Positions 24,601-31,378 are shown, counted from the first letter of the stretch. The stretch: 33,289 nucleotides of DNA from Bacteroidota bacterium (GCA_021323535.1 JAJONO010000055.1:1-33289), one strand, 5' to 3'. Notes: a model not told the origin generated them from the letters alone. Numbers and translations are program-made.

Positions 24601-25251
24601 TTTGCATTGGTAACTGCCGATAGCACTGGTCACGGTGTTCCGGGCGCCATGATGAGTATGCTCAACATTTCATGTCTTAATGAAGCAGTAAGCGAAAGAA
24701 AATTTACAAGTCCCGCAGCTATTCTTGGTCATGCTCGCCAGAGAATTATCTCGTCGTTGGCGGAAGACGGAAGTGCCGAAGGAGGTAAAGATGGAATGGA
24801 TTGTAGTGTAACTATTTTTGATTTTCAGAATAAAAGACTCACGTATGCAGCAGCGAATAATCCTGTATGGATCGTTCGCGCCCTTAAAGGCGACGAGACT
24901 CCACTCCCCGAAGGTGATAAGGCTATCAGGAACAGCACGCACGAACTTCTCGAATTAAAACCTGACCGCATGCCGGTTGGTAAACACTCAAAAGATAATG
25001 TTCCTTTCTCGGAACAGGTATTCGAATTGCAGGCCGGAGATGTAGTGTATACGTTAACTGATGGTTTCTGCGATCAGTTTGGCGGACCGAAACAAAAGAA
25101 ATTCACCTACAAAAAATTAAAGGAAATACTTCTGCAGATTGCAACCAATGAAACAAAAGCGCAGAAGGTGTATCTCAAAAAAACATTCGACGACTGGAGA
25201 GGAACCCTTGAACAAGTGGATGACGTGTTGATCATTGGCGTGAAGATATAA
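21619..25251 (+). CDS. Two-component-type propeller sensor with SpoIIE phosphatase output
   Basis: This 1210-residue protein has a signal sequence with a cysteine at residue 18 (LFSC, a weak lipobox) and a spacer. Fourteen propeller repeats of about 42 residues follow (SGNMWFGT, GGGV, YDGK, YTEKEGL, SNN), about residues 130-735, enough for two seven-bladed propellers. A Y_Y_Y domain (about 795-880), one membrane helix (about 884-904), a charged coiled coil and a SpoIIE/PP2C-type phosphatase (about 970-1210) complete it. The phosphatase keeps GDFYW, DSTGHGVPGA, DGMDCSV and LTDGFCDQFGG, the motifs that carry the metal-binding aspartates. There is no kinase domain, so it should sense a ligand outside and dephosphorylate a cytosolic protein, perhaps an anti-sigma antagonist. 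It is a single gene. Confidence 0.92.
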   Translation: MVRVYLPYLLVFCFLFSCKESGNKKNVNVNESNEVAVSSTKPIVVIHRAKTSFTEAKKPVSVNAAKAKTFPANANVIGVDDLTTSDVPAQLTIFTPGTDTFPMPKVITASVITVPCRQPVPVTAMPPRFKDAAISDIKYLDVDQGMSSSFIKSVLSDKAGNLWFGTNGGGVSRYDGRTFLHFTEKNGLSNNKVLTIYQDKSGNMWFGTEGGGVCCYDGEKFTWITEDEGLGNNTVLSICQDKSGKMWFGTNGGGVNCYDGKTLTTYTEKEGLSNGSVRVILEDKNGNMWFGTTGSGACMFNGKSFTYFGENEGFNSTIIHTIIEAKDGKLYFGTEDGGVNIYDGKTVKFITAKRGLSSNCIVSLHEDKWENIWIGTYDSGLCKYDGKQITVYSTQQGLTNNYILAMCEDNSGSLWLGTLGGGVCRFNNGSFNHYTEKEGIGSNTVRSMVQDSSGHIWFGTFGDGAIYYDGSSFNHYTEAEGMPSSRIKASAVDGNYIWFGTEENGAVRFNGKTFENFTREQGLNSNYILSMCRDKSGRIWFGADEGGVCCYDGMQFMSLIDEEGLSEGIITSIIQDKSGNMWFGTDGYGACCYDGKFLKWYTTKSGLCGNVIKYIFEDKDGNIWFGSEGKGVSVLRASTINTREPSFQTHTEKEGLSSNLIRSIIQDNSGNVWIATERGLNYMVEKNGKKEFHVYTSADGLKANNFYYTALIDKNNTIWWGNGKALTNLNLNNYKLPSVAPFIQMTGLQLEQTFIDFYSLQDTLKKGGKVVVGEKDKKNLKSVEFKDVERFYNYPTNLSLPYNINHLDFHFSAIDWIAADKIEYQYMLSGTDEDWSPMTSDNRASFNNLSHGSYVFKVKAIGVASTWSQVFEYPFTIRPPWYRTIWAYAFYVIAFFGIVVGFNNVRTRQLKIRQQELEQTVAERTAEVVEQKELIEEKQKEIVDSINYAKRIQSAMLASEQLFTKNLKNYFVLFEPKDIVSGDFYWASPVADGRFALVTADSTGHGVPGAMMSMLNISCLNEAVSERKFTSPAAILGHARQRIISSLAEDGSAEGGKDGMDCSVTIFDFQNKRLTYAAANNPVWIVRALKGDETPLPEGDKAIRNSTHELLELKPDRMPVGKHSKDNVPFSEQVFELQAGDVVYTLTDGFCDQFGGPKQKKFTYKKLKEILLQIATNETKAQKVYLKKTFDDWRGTLEQVDDVLIIGVKI

Positions 25252-25272
25252 TTGGCACTCAGATCTGTGGGT

Positions 25273-25297
25273 GTCACTTCGGGCGTAGTCGAGAAGC
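25273..25297. repeat. REP-like hairpin repeat, copy 2
   Basis: CTTC (25277-25280) pairs with GAAG (25293-25296) around a 12-nt loop. On the reverse strand it reads CTTC-TCGACTACGCCC-GAAG-TGACA, clearly related to the copy at 14344-14374. Stem bases differ between copies but stay complementary. Confidence 0.5.
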
Positions 25298-25324
25298 ATT
25301 ATGCAATTCTAACAATTAAATTAC

Positions 25325-25352
25325 ACCTCTGTTTCTCTGCATCTCTCTGTGG
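25325..25352. repeat. Intergenic CCTCTGT/CTCTGTGGTT-type repeat
   Basis: ACCTCTGTTTCTCTGC followed by ATCTCTCTGTGGTT lies ahead of the gene at 25381. It is the same kind of sequence as at 14285-14304 (opposite strand) and 18675-18715. Confidence 0.35.
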
Positions 25353-25380
25353 TTAAAAACATCTTTGCTGTTAAATAAGT

Positions 25381-26055
25381 ATGACCTTCGAAGAATTCAA
25401 AAATCGTCACGAACTTTTTTCTATGATAGACACTCCTGAAAAACTGGAGCGTTGTAAATGGCAATATGAGAATTATCTTGCGGGACTTGAAGACGCAAAA
25501 TATTTTGAGCCATATGAGAAAGAAGTTGTAGAAGGAAATTTTCCTGATCAGTATGAAATCAATCTTAACAGGATGTTGGTTCCCGAAAGAATCGAGGAGG
25601 ATCAATTGATATTTCTTGTAAAACCATCTTTTGAACCCGAGTATTCACTTGAGATCCTAAAACAAGAGAATGAATTCGTTGCACGGATTTTCGTAATGAA
25701 AAATAATTACTGGTATCAATACTATGAGAATAGAAATGTATCCATTGCAGAGAATGATATGAAAAAAACGTTTCTTCCCAACGAACTTGGCGAAGATCTA
25801 TTCAAACTCTCGGGTAAAATTTTCAGGGAAGCACGACCCGCAACGGCGGGAGGCTGGATCCTCGACGGCGTCCGGTATTATTTCATCCGTAAAATTAACG
25901 GTGAAGTAAAAACGGTGCTTAAACATTCGCCGGAAGAAAATACCTGGCCCGAAAAAGTTATTTCTCTTTTCGAACAGATTTCCGACTGCATTATAAAAAA
26001 CGAGGATATGAAAAAAGTTAACCCTCTTTTATCGTCTATTCTAAATTACATGTAA
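25381..26055 (+). CDS. Unrecognised 224-residue cytosolic protein
   Basis: I do not recognise this protein. It starts with MTFEEFKNRHELFSMIDTPE, is rich in Glu, Lys and aromatic residues and has no signal peptide, membrane segment or cysteine cluster. A central block GGWILDGVRYYFIRKINGEV (about residues 157-176) looks like beta strands and may be the conserved core. The frame is open over its full length with normal codon use, so it is likely a real gene. Its stop codon lies 2 nt from the stop codon of the convergent T9SS gene. Small acidic proteins of this shape include immunity proteins, but no toxin gene is adjacent, so I do not propose that role. Confidence 0.65.
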   Translation: MTFEEFKNRHELFSMIDTPEKLERCKWQYENYLAGLEDAKYFEPYEKEVVEGNFPDQYEINLNRMLVPERIEEDQLIFLVKPSFEPEYSLEILKQENEFVARIFVMKNNYWYQYYENRNVSIAENDMKKTFLPNELGEDLFKLSGKIFREARPATAGGWILDGVRYYFIRKINGEVKTVLKHSPEENTWPEKVISLFEQISDCIIKNEDMKKVNPLLSSILNYM

Positions 26056-26057
26056 GA

Positions 26058-26717
26058 TTATTTCACTACAGTAATCTTTCTTGACATCACAGTTTTTCCA
26101 TTTTCAGAAAAGCTCAGGTAATAAATTCCTATAGATAAATCTGAAATGTTTATTGATTTTTTATCAGTGTCAACATTAAAGGACTTTACTTTTTGTCCGA
26201 TAGCGTTAATGATGTTGCAACTCAATATAGCGGCTGTTGGATTGTTAATGACAATAAGATCTTCCGCCGGATTAGGGTAAACTGAAACACCGTTAAACAG
26301 GCTTAACTCTTTAATACCTGTGGGCGCGCAGGATGGGGCAGCAGGGAAACTTACCAAAGTACACGAAGTTGAAAAATTAGGAACACCGGTAATGCTTGCG
26401 CCGGATTCAAAATAAGCTCCACTCGAGCCTCCTGGTGTAACAGTGAGAGAAGAGCCCGTTTTCATATACACCAGTGTGGTGCTGTTCATTTTCAACTTCA
26501 GTTGTGCGCCTGTCTCAAGATAATACGTACGTCCGTTGTTTCCGGTTGTATCATAAGCAATTCCTGTACTGCAAACTTTTACTACAAATGGTGCAGAGAA
26601 GGGAACTGTGGTAGCGGTTGTTACAACAAGGCTGGCCTGAGCCGAAGCTGTACACTGAGATTTAGCTGTATAAAAGAAGCAGGAAATAATAATGAGATAA
26701 AGTAGTTTTGTTTTCAT
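26058..26717 (-). CDS. Small T9SS-secreted protein
   Basis: I chose the ATG at 26717 because it gives a regular signal peptide (MKTKLLYLIIISCFFYTAKS); the frame is open to 26867 but the extra 50 residues are Lys-rich and do not look like protein. The product has 220 residues. The middle part is Ser/Thr/Gly-rich with repeated short strands (YLETGAQLKL, VYMKTGSSLTV, AYFESGASI), which suggests a small beta-helix or beta-sandwich. The last ~75 residues are a type A T9SS sorting domain (VYPNPAEDLIVINN ... IGIYYLSF ... KITVVK). It should be exported across the outer membrane and anchored or released. Function is unknown. Confidence 0.8.
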   Translation of the reverse strand: MKTKLLYLIIISCFFYTAKSQCTASAQASLVVTTATTVPFSAPFVVKVCSTGIAYDTTGNNGRTYYLETGAQLKLKMNSTTLVYMKTGSSLTVTPGGSSGAYFESGASITGVPNFSTSCTLVSFPAAPSCAPTGIKELSLFNGVSVYPNPAEDLIVINNPTAAILSCNIINAIGQKVKSFNVDTDKKSINISDLSIGIYYLSFSENGKTVMSRKITVVK

Positions 26718-26933
26718 ATAATTTTTTATGTAAAAATAGAATATCATGTCTTTACAATGAATTTTTACAGTAACCGGGAAGCAGGCTTTACTCATTTGCT
26801 TCTTCTCTTGTTCTGGCTTTTTATTTTTCTCCTTATTAAGATCCTGATTACTCTTAGTGAAACTCAATTATGAATGAGCCGGTTTCTTGTATTCAGAAAT
26901 ACGTCTTCGTAACTTGTAAGAAATATCAGTATC

Positions 26934-28265
26934 ATGAAAACAATACTCGCGGGTTCATTTTTGTTTTTAGCAATTACAGCAAAAAGTCAGTTTATCACCA
27001 CAGTTGCCGGTAACGGGATATCGAATTATTCGGGTAATGGAATACCTGCTACCCAGGCTACAATGAGAGGTCCTCACCAGGTAACCTTCGATGGCAATGG
27101 AAATTATTATTTCTGTGACGAAACCAACAATGTGGTGCGTAAGGTTGATGCTAACGGAATAATTACTACTGTAGCCGGAAACGCTGTGGGAGCAGGCATG
27201 GGTCAGGGGAGTTTCACAGGAGATGGAGGACAGGCAACAGCAGCTGGTTTGTATTATCCCATTAAGACTATCTTCGATACCTTGGGTAATATGTACGTCG
27301 CTGATTGTGTAAATCACCGTATCAGAAAAATAGATGTAAATGGAGTGATCACAACATTTGCGGGGAATGGAAATGCGTGGAACTCTGGCGATGGCGGTAC
27401 TGCGCTTAGTGCCGGCATACGAAACCCGTCTTATATAAAGTTTGATCAATCATGGAACATGTATGTAATTTCATCAAACGGAAATTGCATCCGTAAAATA
27501 AATCCACAGGGAATTATAAGTACAATTGCGGGAACAGGTTCTATTGGCTATAGTGGTGACGGGGGCCCGGCTACTGCCGCTAAACTTTATTATCCCTCAA
27601 GCCTGGTAATTGACGCTGTTGGTAATATTATTTTTTCTGACCGGTGGAACAACAGGATCAGGAAAATTGATGCAATGGGAATTATTACAACCATTGCCGG
27701 AACAGGCCTCCCCGGTTATAATGGAGATGGAATTCCGGCATTATCCGCGCAGTTGAATTATCCATTCAGTCTCACCTTAGACAGTTTAGGAAATCTTTAT
27801 ATGGCGGATATGAGCAATCATCGTGTCAGGAGAATAAGTACATCGGGTATTATTACTACTATTGCCGGAAACGGTTTAATGGGTTATACCGGTGATGGCG
27901 GACTGGCAGATACAACCCGGCTAAAGAATCCCACAGGTGTTGAATTTGACAATGCGGGAAATTTATATATTTCAGATTCGGGTAATAGTCGTATCAGAAA
28001 AGTAGAACACGCAATTATTACAGAAATAAATAAGAATGATGATAAATCGGCTCTGATCATTTATCCTAACCCTTTTACAAATGTTGTTACAATTAAGTCG
28101 GTTTCAGTACCTGAGCAAATTGATGTTTTTAACTCGCTCGGGGAACGTGTATTTACAACAAGTGCAAAAAGTTTAACAACAGAAATAGATCTGAGTCAAC
28201 TTTCGGCGGGAATTTATATTCTGAAGTTAAAAAATAAAACCTCGCGCTTAGTTAAAGTTGACTAA
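26934..28265 (+). CDS. NHL-repeat protein exported by T9SS
   Basis: The 443-residue product has a signal peptide (MKTILAGSFLFLAITAKS). Six NHL-type repeats of about 55 residues follow, with the pattern TTIAGTG-x-GYSGDGGPATAA-x-L-x-x-P, then D-x-x-GN-x-Y-x-AD-x-x-N-x-RIRKID, which should form one six-bladed propeller. A type A T9SS sorting domain ends the protein (IYPNPFTNVVTIKS ... LSAGIYILKLKN). NHL propellers bind proteins, RNA or small ligands; no enzyme site is evident. It is divergent from the small T9SS cargo gene with a 216-nt spacer and is probably surface exposed. Confidence 0.87.
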   Translation: MKTILAGSFLFLAITAKSQFITTVAGNGISNYSGNGIPATQATMRGPHQVTFDGNGNYYFCDETNNVVRKVDANGIITTVAGNAVGAGMGQGSFTGDGGQATAAGLYYPIKTIFDTLGNMYVADCVNHRIRKIDVNGVITTFAGNGNAWNSGDGGTALSAGIRNPSYIKFDQSWNMYVISSNGNCIRKINPQGIISTIAGTGSIGYSGDGGPATAAKLYYPSSLVIDAVGNIIFSDRWNNRIRKIDAMGIITTIAGTGLPGYNGDGIPALSAQLNYPFSLTLDSLGNLYMADMSNHRVRRISTSGIITTIAGNGLMGYTGDGGLADTTRLKNPTGVEFDNAGNLYISDSGNSRIRKVEHAIITEINKNDDKSALIIYPNPFTNVVTIKSVSVPEQIDVFNSLGERVFTTSAKSLTTEIDLSQLSAGIYILKLKNKTSRLVKVD

Positions 28266-28281
28266 GTGTTATAGTTTCATG

Positions 28282-28317
28282 CTTCTTGTTTCCTCACTCT
28301 TGCTTCTTGTCTTCTTG
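28282..28317. repeat. Intergenic heptamer repeat
   Basis: CTTCTTG, TTTCCTC, ACTCTTG, CTTCTTG and, after one extra T, CTTCTTG again follow each other between the convergent NHL and beta-barrel genes. The period of 7 and the consensus match the repeat inside priA at 7337-7371. Confidence 0.55.
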
Positions 28318-28328
28318 TTCGCAAATTA

Positions 28329-29270
28329 TCAGATCTTCCTGTACCATTGAACCATAGGAATAGGAACTGGCCAGGTGTTGCCATCAACAATAACTCCGGT
28401 AAAACCAAACTGGAAAGCCTTGTTAGGTTCGCTCTGCCACCTTATTCCGGGAATGATTAGCGCGAAGCCTGGTTTTTTTTGTGTTGTGTAATAGGTGTAA
28501 TAGTTTCCATTAGGATCATGGGCATAGTTTTGTATTTTTCTTTCTCCGCCAGGCAACATCCAGAAAGAATCAAATACGAGGCTAATTCGTTTCGAAACTT
28601 TCACCATTCCTGCAATGGATGCAAGAGTTCTCCCATCGTTGTCGTTATCGGTGATAACAGCTCCATATCCTGCCGAAACAGAAATGTTGGCTCTTCTGTC
28701 TCCTAAGGTAAGAGCGCCGAAAGGCAGTGCAATAGCAAAATCAGGCAAGGCCCAGGAGCCTGTTCCTGCAAGTACACCAAGTCCAAGATGCACCTTTTCT
28801 GCAAAACGTATGCTATACTTGGCAGTGCCAATAACCGGTATCGCAAACCAGGAAGTCATGATCCCAAGTCCGAAATTTTTACTGACGCCAAATTGAAAGT
28901 CCGGACCGTAAAGGTTCCATTGAACATAACTTTCTCCTTTCTGGATGGGAAGCCCGTTAGTGGTTATAAAGTATCGTGTCGAAAATACTTCTTTCGGAAT
29001 ATAATCGCCTTTGCTATTAAGATCTCCTCCCTGAAGTTCTTCAACCGATTTTATTTCATGTTTGGGAATGGCCACTTGTCCTATGTTTTTAGTGTCCATA
29101 AGAACTTCGCGTGCATCCTGCGAAATAATTTTACCAACGAAAGTGGTTCCGTCGTTTTTAGTAACCACATACACTTTGGAATTGTTTTTTGTACTATCAT
29201 TCTGCGAGAAAAAAAATCCCGGACTCAGAAAAAGAGATAGCAGGAGGATTAAATTGAAATTTGTCTTCAT
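28329..29270 (-). CDS. Predicted outer-membrane beta-barrel protein
   Basis: The 313-residue protein has a signal peptide (about residues 1-22, ending FFFSQ). A short N-terminal domain (about 30-85, DGTTFVGKIISQDAREVLMD ... EIKSVEEL) looks like a small SH3-like barrel. The rest is made of alternating hydrophobic strands with many Gly and aromatic residues (QFGVSKNFGLGIMTSWF, VHLGLGVLAGTGSWALP), typical of an outer-membrane barrel. It ends in VQWYRKI. I do not recognise a named family. It is convergent with the NHL gene and divergent from ssb. Confidence 0.72.
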   Translation of the reverse strand: MKTNFNLILLLSLFLSPGFFFSQNDSTKNNSKVYVVTKNDGTTFVGKIISQDAREVLMDTKNIGQVAIPKHEIKSVEELQGGDLNSKGDYIPKEVFSTRYFITTNGLPIQKGESYVQWNLYGPDFQFGVSKNFGLGIMTSWFAIPVIGTAKYSIRFAEKVHLGLGVLAGTGSWALPDFAIALPFGALTLGDRRANISVSAGYGAVITDNDNDGRTLASIAGMVKVSKRISLVFDSFWMLPGGERKIQNYAHDPNGNYYTYYTTQKKPGFALIIPGIRWQSEPNKAFQFGFTGVIVDGNTWPVPIPMVQWYRKI

Positions 29271-29601
29271 AATAAATTTTGTACTAAGCTAAATCAGATG
29301 CTTGCGGAAAGAAAACTGTTAAGTGATGAATAGAAATTTTCTATTGCAACTAATCATTTTAGAATCTCAGAATAAGAATGTTTTCCTGTAAAATTGCACC
29401 GATCAATAATAAACTAATTGACATTTGCATTTAATGCAAAAGAAAAAATGTTCTTGCGTCAAGGATCCAAATGGTTTCAACCACTTTTATGCAAATACAA
29501 TCAGTTAAACACCGACTTAAAAGCGATTCGTAACAGAACTTTGCAGTGTCGGATAAACAAAAAAACAGTTTTCACTGTGATAAGAAATAAATAGAAATAA
29601 T
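29271..29601. other. 331-nt spacer between barrel gene and first ssb
   Basis: No gene is evident here. The spacer is AT-rich and holds a 17-bp palindrome (29424-29440) and an ATGCAAAT half-site (29488-29495). GAACTTTG near 29537-29544 is one base off the Bacteroidota -7 box and could belong to the ssb promoter. Nothing looks like a tRNA or a coding frame. Confidence 0.5.
29424..29440. promoter_or_regulatory. 17-bp palindrome, operator-like
   Basis: TTTGCATT (29424-29431), one central T, and AATGCAAA (29433-29440) form a perfect inverted repeat, in the space shared by two divergent genes. The half-site recurs about 50 nt downstream. It has the look of a dimeric repressor site, but no regulator is known. 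Confidence 0.4.
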
Positions 29602-29949
29602 ATGATGAACATCAAAAATCACGTGCAGTTGATTGGTCGTTTGGGAGCAGATCCTCAGATCAGGACCATGGAAAACGGAGCAGTATTCGCCAGATTTGCG
29701 CTGGCGATCAATGAGAGTTATACCAATAAGAAAGGGAAGAAGGTGAATGGTATTCAATGGCACCAGGTGGTTGCATGGGGAAGTCTTGCCGAAATTGCTG
29801 GTAAGATCCTTCAGAAAGGTACCGAAGTAACAGTTGATGGTAAGCTTTTAAACCGGAGTTGGACAGATAAAGAAGGGATTAAGAGAACGGGTACCGAAAT
29901 CGTAGCGAATGAATTGCTGGTGATTAACAACACAAATAAAGCTGCATAA
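29602..29949 (+). CDS. ssb: Single-stranded DNA-binding protein, short form (first copy)
   Basis: This 115-residue protein is a single OB-fold. It opens with NHVQLIGRLGADPQIRTMENG and contains the SSB strand GIQWHQVVAWGSLAEIAGKIL and the TEVTVDGKLLNRSWTDKEG loop. It stops shortly after the OB-fold. The flexible linker and the acidic DDxPF-type tip that recruits partner proteins in long SSBs are missing. Two ATG codons are adjacent (29602, 29605), and I used the first. A second ssb follows at 30183. The replication SSB is probably encoded elsewhere, and these two may act in recombination, DNA uptake or a mobile context. Confidence 0.92.
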   Translation: MMNIKNHVQLIGRLGADPQIRTMENGAVFARFALAINESYTNKKGKKVNGIQWHQVVAWGSLAEIAGKILQKGTEVTVDGKLLNRSWTDKEGIKRTGTEIVANELLVINNTNKAA

Positions 29950-29954
29950 ATAAA

Positions 29955-30049
29955 GTCGTCGACACAGGCATACTGATTTTAATTTACCATCATTTCTAAT
30001 TATAATCAAACAAGGTGGATTAATTTCAGGAACCTGTGTTCCGGACGAC
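29955..30049. repeat. Inverted repeat downstream of first ssb
   Basis: GTCGTCGACACAGG (29955-29968) is complementary, with a 3-nt bulge, to CCTGTGTTCCGGACGAC (30033-30049). The 64 nt between are AT-rich. It could be a long hairpin in the transcript between the two ssb genes. Confidence 0.45.
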
Positions 30050-30182
30050 AATAAGTTGAAGTGAAATTTGTAATCAGCGGAATCTGTGGTTGAAAACAGA
30101 CTTAGGAATAAAAGATCCGGAATAACCAATGATCCCGTATTATCAGGCGTAGCTCAAAATAAAAATAAAAATCAATAATATC

Positions 30183-30521
30183 ATGAATACAGTAAACAGA
30201 GTACAACTCACAGGAAATCTCGGTAAAAAACCAGAGATCAAATCATTCGAAAACGGAAACAAAGTCGCAAAATTCTCCGTGGCAACAAACGAAGAATACA
30301 CAACCAAAACTGGTGAAAAAGCTACTGATACACAATGGCACAATGTCGCTGTTTGGGGTAAGTTGGTAGAGGTAGTGGAAAGTGGTCTCGACAAAGGAAC
30401 TTTTGTTAGTGTAGAAGGGCGTCTAAGTACAACGCAGTATACCGATAAAAGTGGCGTGAAAAAATACTTCACCGAGATTGTTGCAACCGAGGTGATTGTA
30501 AAAGAAAAAGCCGGGTCGTAA
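30183..30521 (+). CDS. ssb: Single-stranded DNA-binding protein, short form (second copy)
   Basis: This 112-residue OB-fold protein has MNTVNRVQLTGNLGKKPEIK, the QWHNVAVWGKLVEVVESGLDKG strand and VSVEGRLSTTQYTDKSGVKKY. It ends in KEKAGS. Like its neighbour it has no linker and no acidic tip. The two proteins are clearly related but well diverged, and their flanks are not alike, so the duplication is old or they were acquired separately. An inverted repeat lies between the genes and a hairpin array follows this one. Confidence 0.92.
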   Translation: MNTVNRVQLTGNLGKKPEIKSFENGNKVAKFSVATNEEYTTKTGEKATDTQWHNVAVWGKLVEVVESGLDKGTFVSVEGRLSTTQYTDKSGVKKYFTEIVATEVIVKEKAGS

Positions 30522-30641
30522 AGCCGGCCATTAGGCTGATTTGAGCGCGGTGTTTCTCCTGGTACATCGCCTTGGGGGTTACATCGCCTCAGATCGGTCC
30601 GGATCAAATTACAAGTTCCAATGTTAAACTATTGCGATTTT

Positions 30642-30676
30642 GGAGCCTGATACCATCTGAATTTCCATCAGGTTCC
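30642..30676. repeat. Hairpin 1 of the array
   Basis: GGAGCCTGAT (30642-30651) and ATCAGGTTCC (30667-30676) pair over 10 bp with one mismatch and a 15-nt loop. It precedes the three-unit repeat and is not part of its period. Confidence 0.45.
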
Positions 30677-30678
30677 AG

Positions 30679-30773
30679 CCCTGAAGCAGCAATGCTTCAA
30701 CGGTATTCAACCCTGAAGTGCAATGCTTCAGAGGTATTTAACCCCGAAGTGTAATCCTTCGGGGTTTTATATT
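30679..30773. repeat. Three tandem hairpin repeats, ~31-bp period
   Basis: Units start at 30679 (CCCTGAAGC), 30711 (CCCTGAAGT) and 30742 (CCCCGAAGT). Each unit is a stem whose two halves read GAAG...CTTC around GCAATG- or TGTAATC-like loops, followed in the first two units by GGTATTyAACC. The third unit is also the strong terminator at 30740-30770. Copies differ mainly in stem bases, and pairing is kept. Confidence 0.7.
30740..30770 (+). terminator. Intrinsic terminator after second ssb
   Basis: AACCCCGAAG (30740-30749) pairs perfectly over 10 bp with CTTCGGGGTT (30757-30766) around a 7-nt loop and is followed by TTATATT. It lies about 220 nt past the stop codon of ssb and ahead of the gmhA-like gene. 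Confidence 0.75.
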
Positions 30774-30859
30774 ACCCACTCGTCTAATCAACAACGGAAG
30801 ACTAATATTTAAACCAAAATACTTACCTCCAAATGATCAAAAAAACATAAATTTATACC

Positions 30860-31377
30860 ATGGTTAAATTTATCCAGGATAAGATTCAGGCATCCATCGA
30901 CCTTAAAACGAAGTTGATGCAGGACACTCAAATCCTGTCTCAGGTCAGCGATCTTGTTTCAGATATTATAACATGTTACAATAACGGCGGAAAAGTGCTC
31001 TGGTGCGGCAATGGAGGCAGTGCGGCCGATGCGCAGCACCTCGCAGCCGAACTCAGTGGGCGCTTCTATTATGATCGTCCGCCGCTTTTTTCAGAAGCCC
31101 TTCACGTAAATACCAGTTATACCACAGCTGTTGCTAATGATTACAGCTACGATGTCATTTATAGCCGTCTCGCAACGTTATCAAAGCGATTGAAGAAGCA
31201 AATTCTCTGGGAATGATCACTGCTGCTTTTACAGGTGAAAGCGGAGGTAAAATGAATGGACTTTCGAAATACCTGGTCAATATTCCAAGTAAAGATACTC
31301 CCCGGATCCAGGAATGCCACATGGTGCTGGGCCACACTATATGCGAACTTGTAGAGCTTAAACTGTTTCCAAAATAA
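30860..31377 (+). pseudogene. gmhA: Phosphoheptose isomerase-like SIS gene broken by an internal deletion
   Basis: The gene starts as a normal GmhA-type SIS protein, the isomerase that converts sedoheptulose 7-phosphate to a heptose phosphate for lipopolysaccharide. It has GNGGSAADAQHLAAELSGRF with His60 and Glu64, the expected zinc ligands. After VANDYSYDVIYSRL the frame is lost and reading ends at 31216. A second frame (31174-31377) carries the rest, NVIKAIEEANSLGMIT to TPRIQECHMVLGHTICELVE, with the other zinc-ligand candidates Gln and His. Between the halves about 21 residues are missing, including the STSGNS phosphate-binding loop; the frame change fits a loss of about 64 nt. An assembly error is the main alternative. 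The end lies 1 nt before the next start codon. Confidence 0.8.
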
Positions 31378-31378
31378 A

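Larger units (their letters stand above)
30522..30859. other. 338-nt spacer after second ssb, hairpin-rich
   Basis: I see no gene here. The first part holds two ACATCGCCT direct repeats near 30561-30589. The second part is the hairpin array (30642-30773). The last 85 nt lead into the gmhA-like gene and are AT-rich, presumably with its promoter. Confidence 0.5.

Noticed and set aside
25381-26055. Immunity or antitoxin role for the unrecognised protein
   Set aside because: No toxin gene or toxin domain is adjacent; the T9SS neighbour is convergent and has no toxin motif.
26718-26867. N-terminal extension of the small T9SS protein by 50 residues
   Set aside because: It is Lys-rich and would bury the clear signal peptide starting at 26717.
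30143-30607. Open frame on the minus strand across the second ssb
   Set aside because: It mirrors the strongly conserved ssb frame, has no start context, and its protein resembles nothing known.
30679-30773. Possible CRISPR array
   Set aside because: Units follow each other without unique spacers, are self-complementary, and no cas gene is near.
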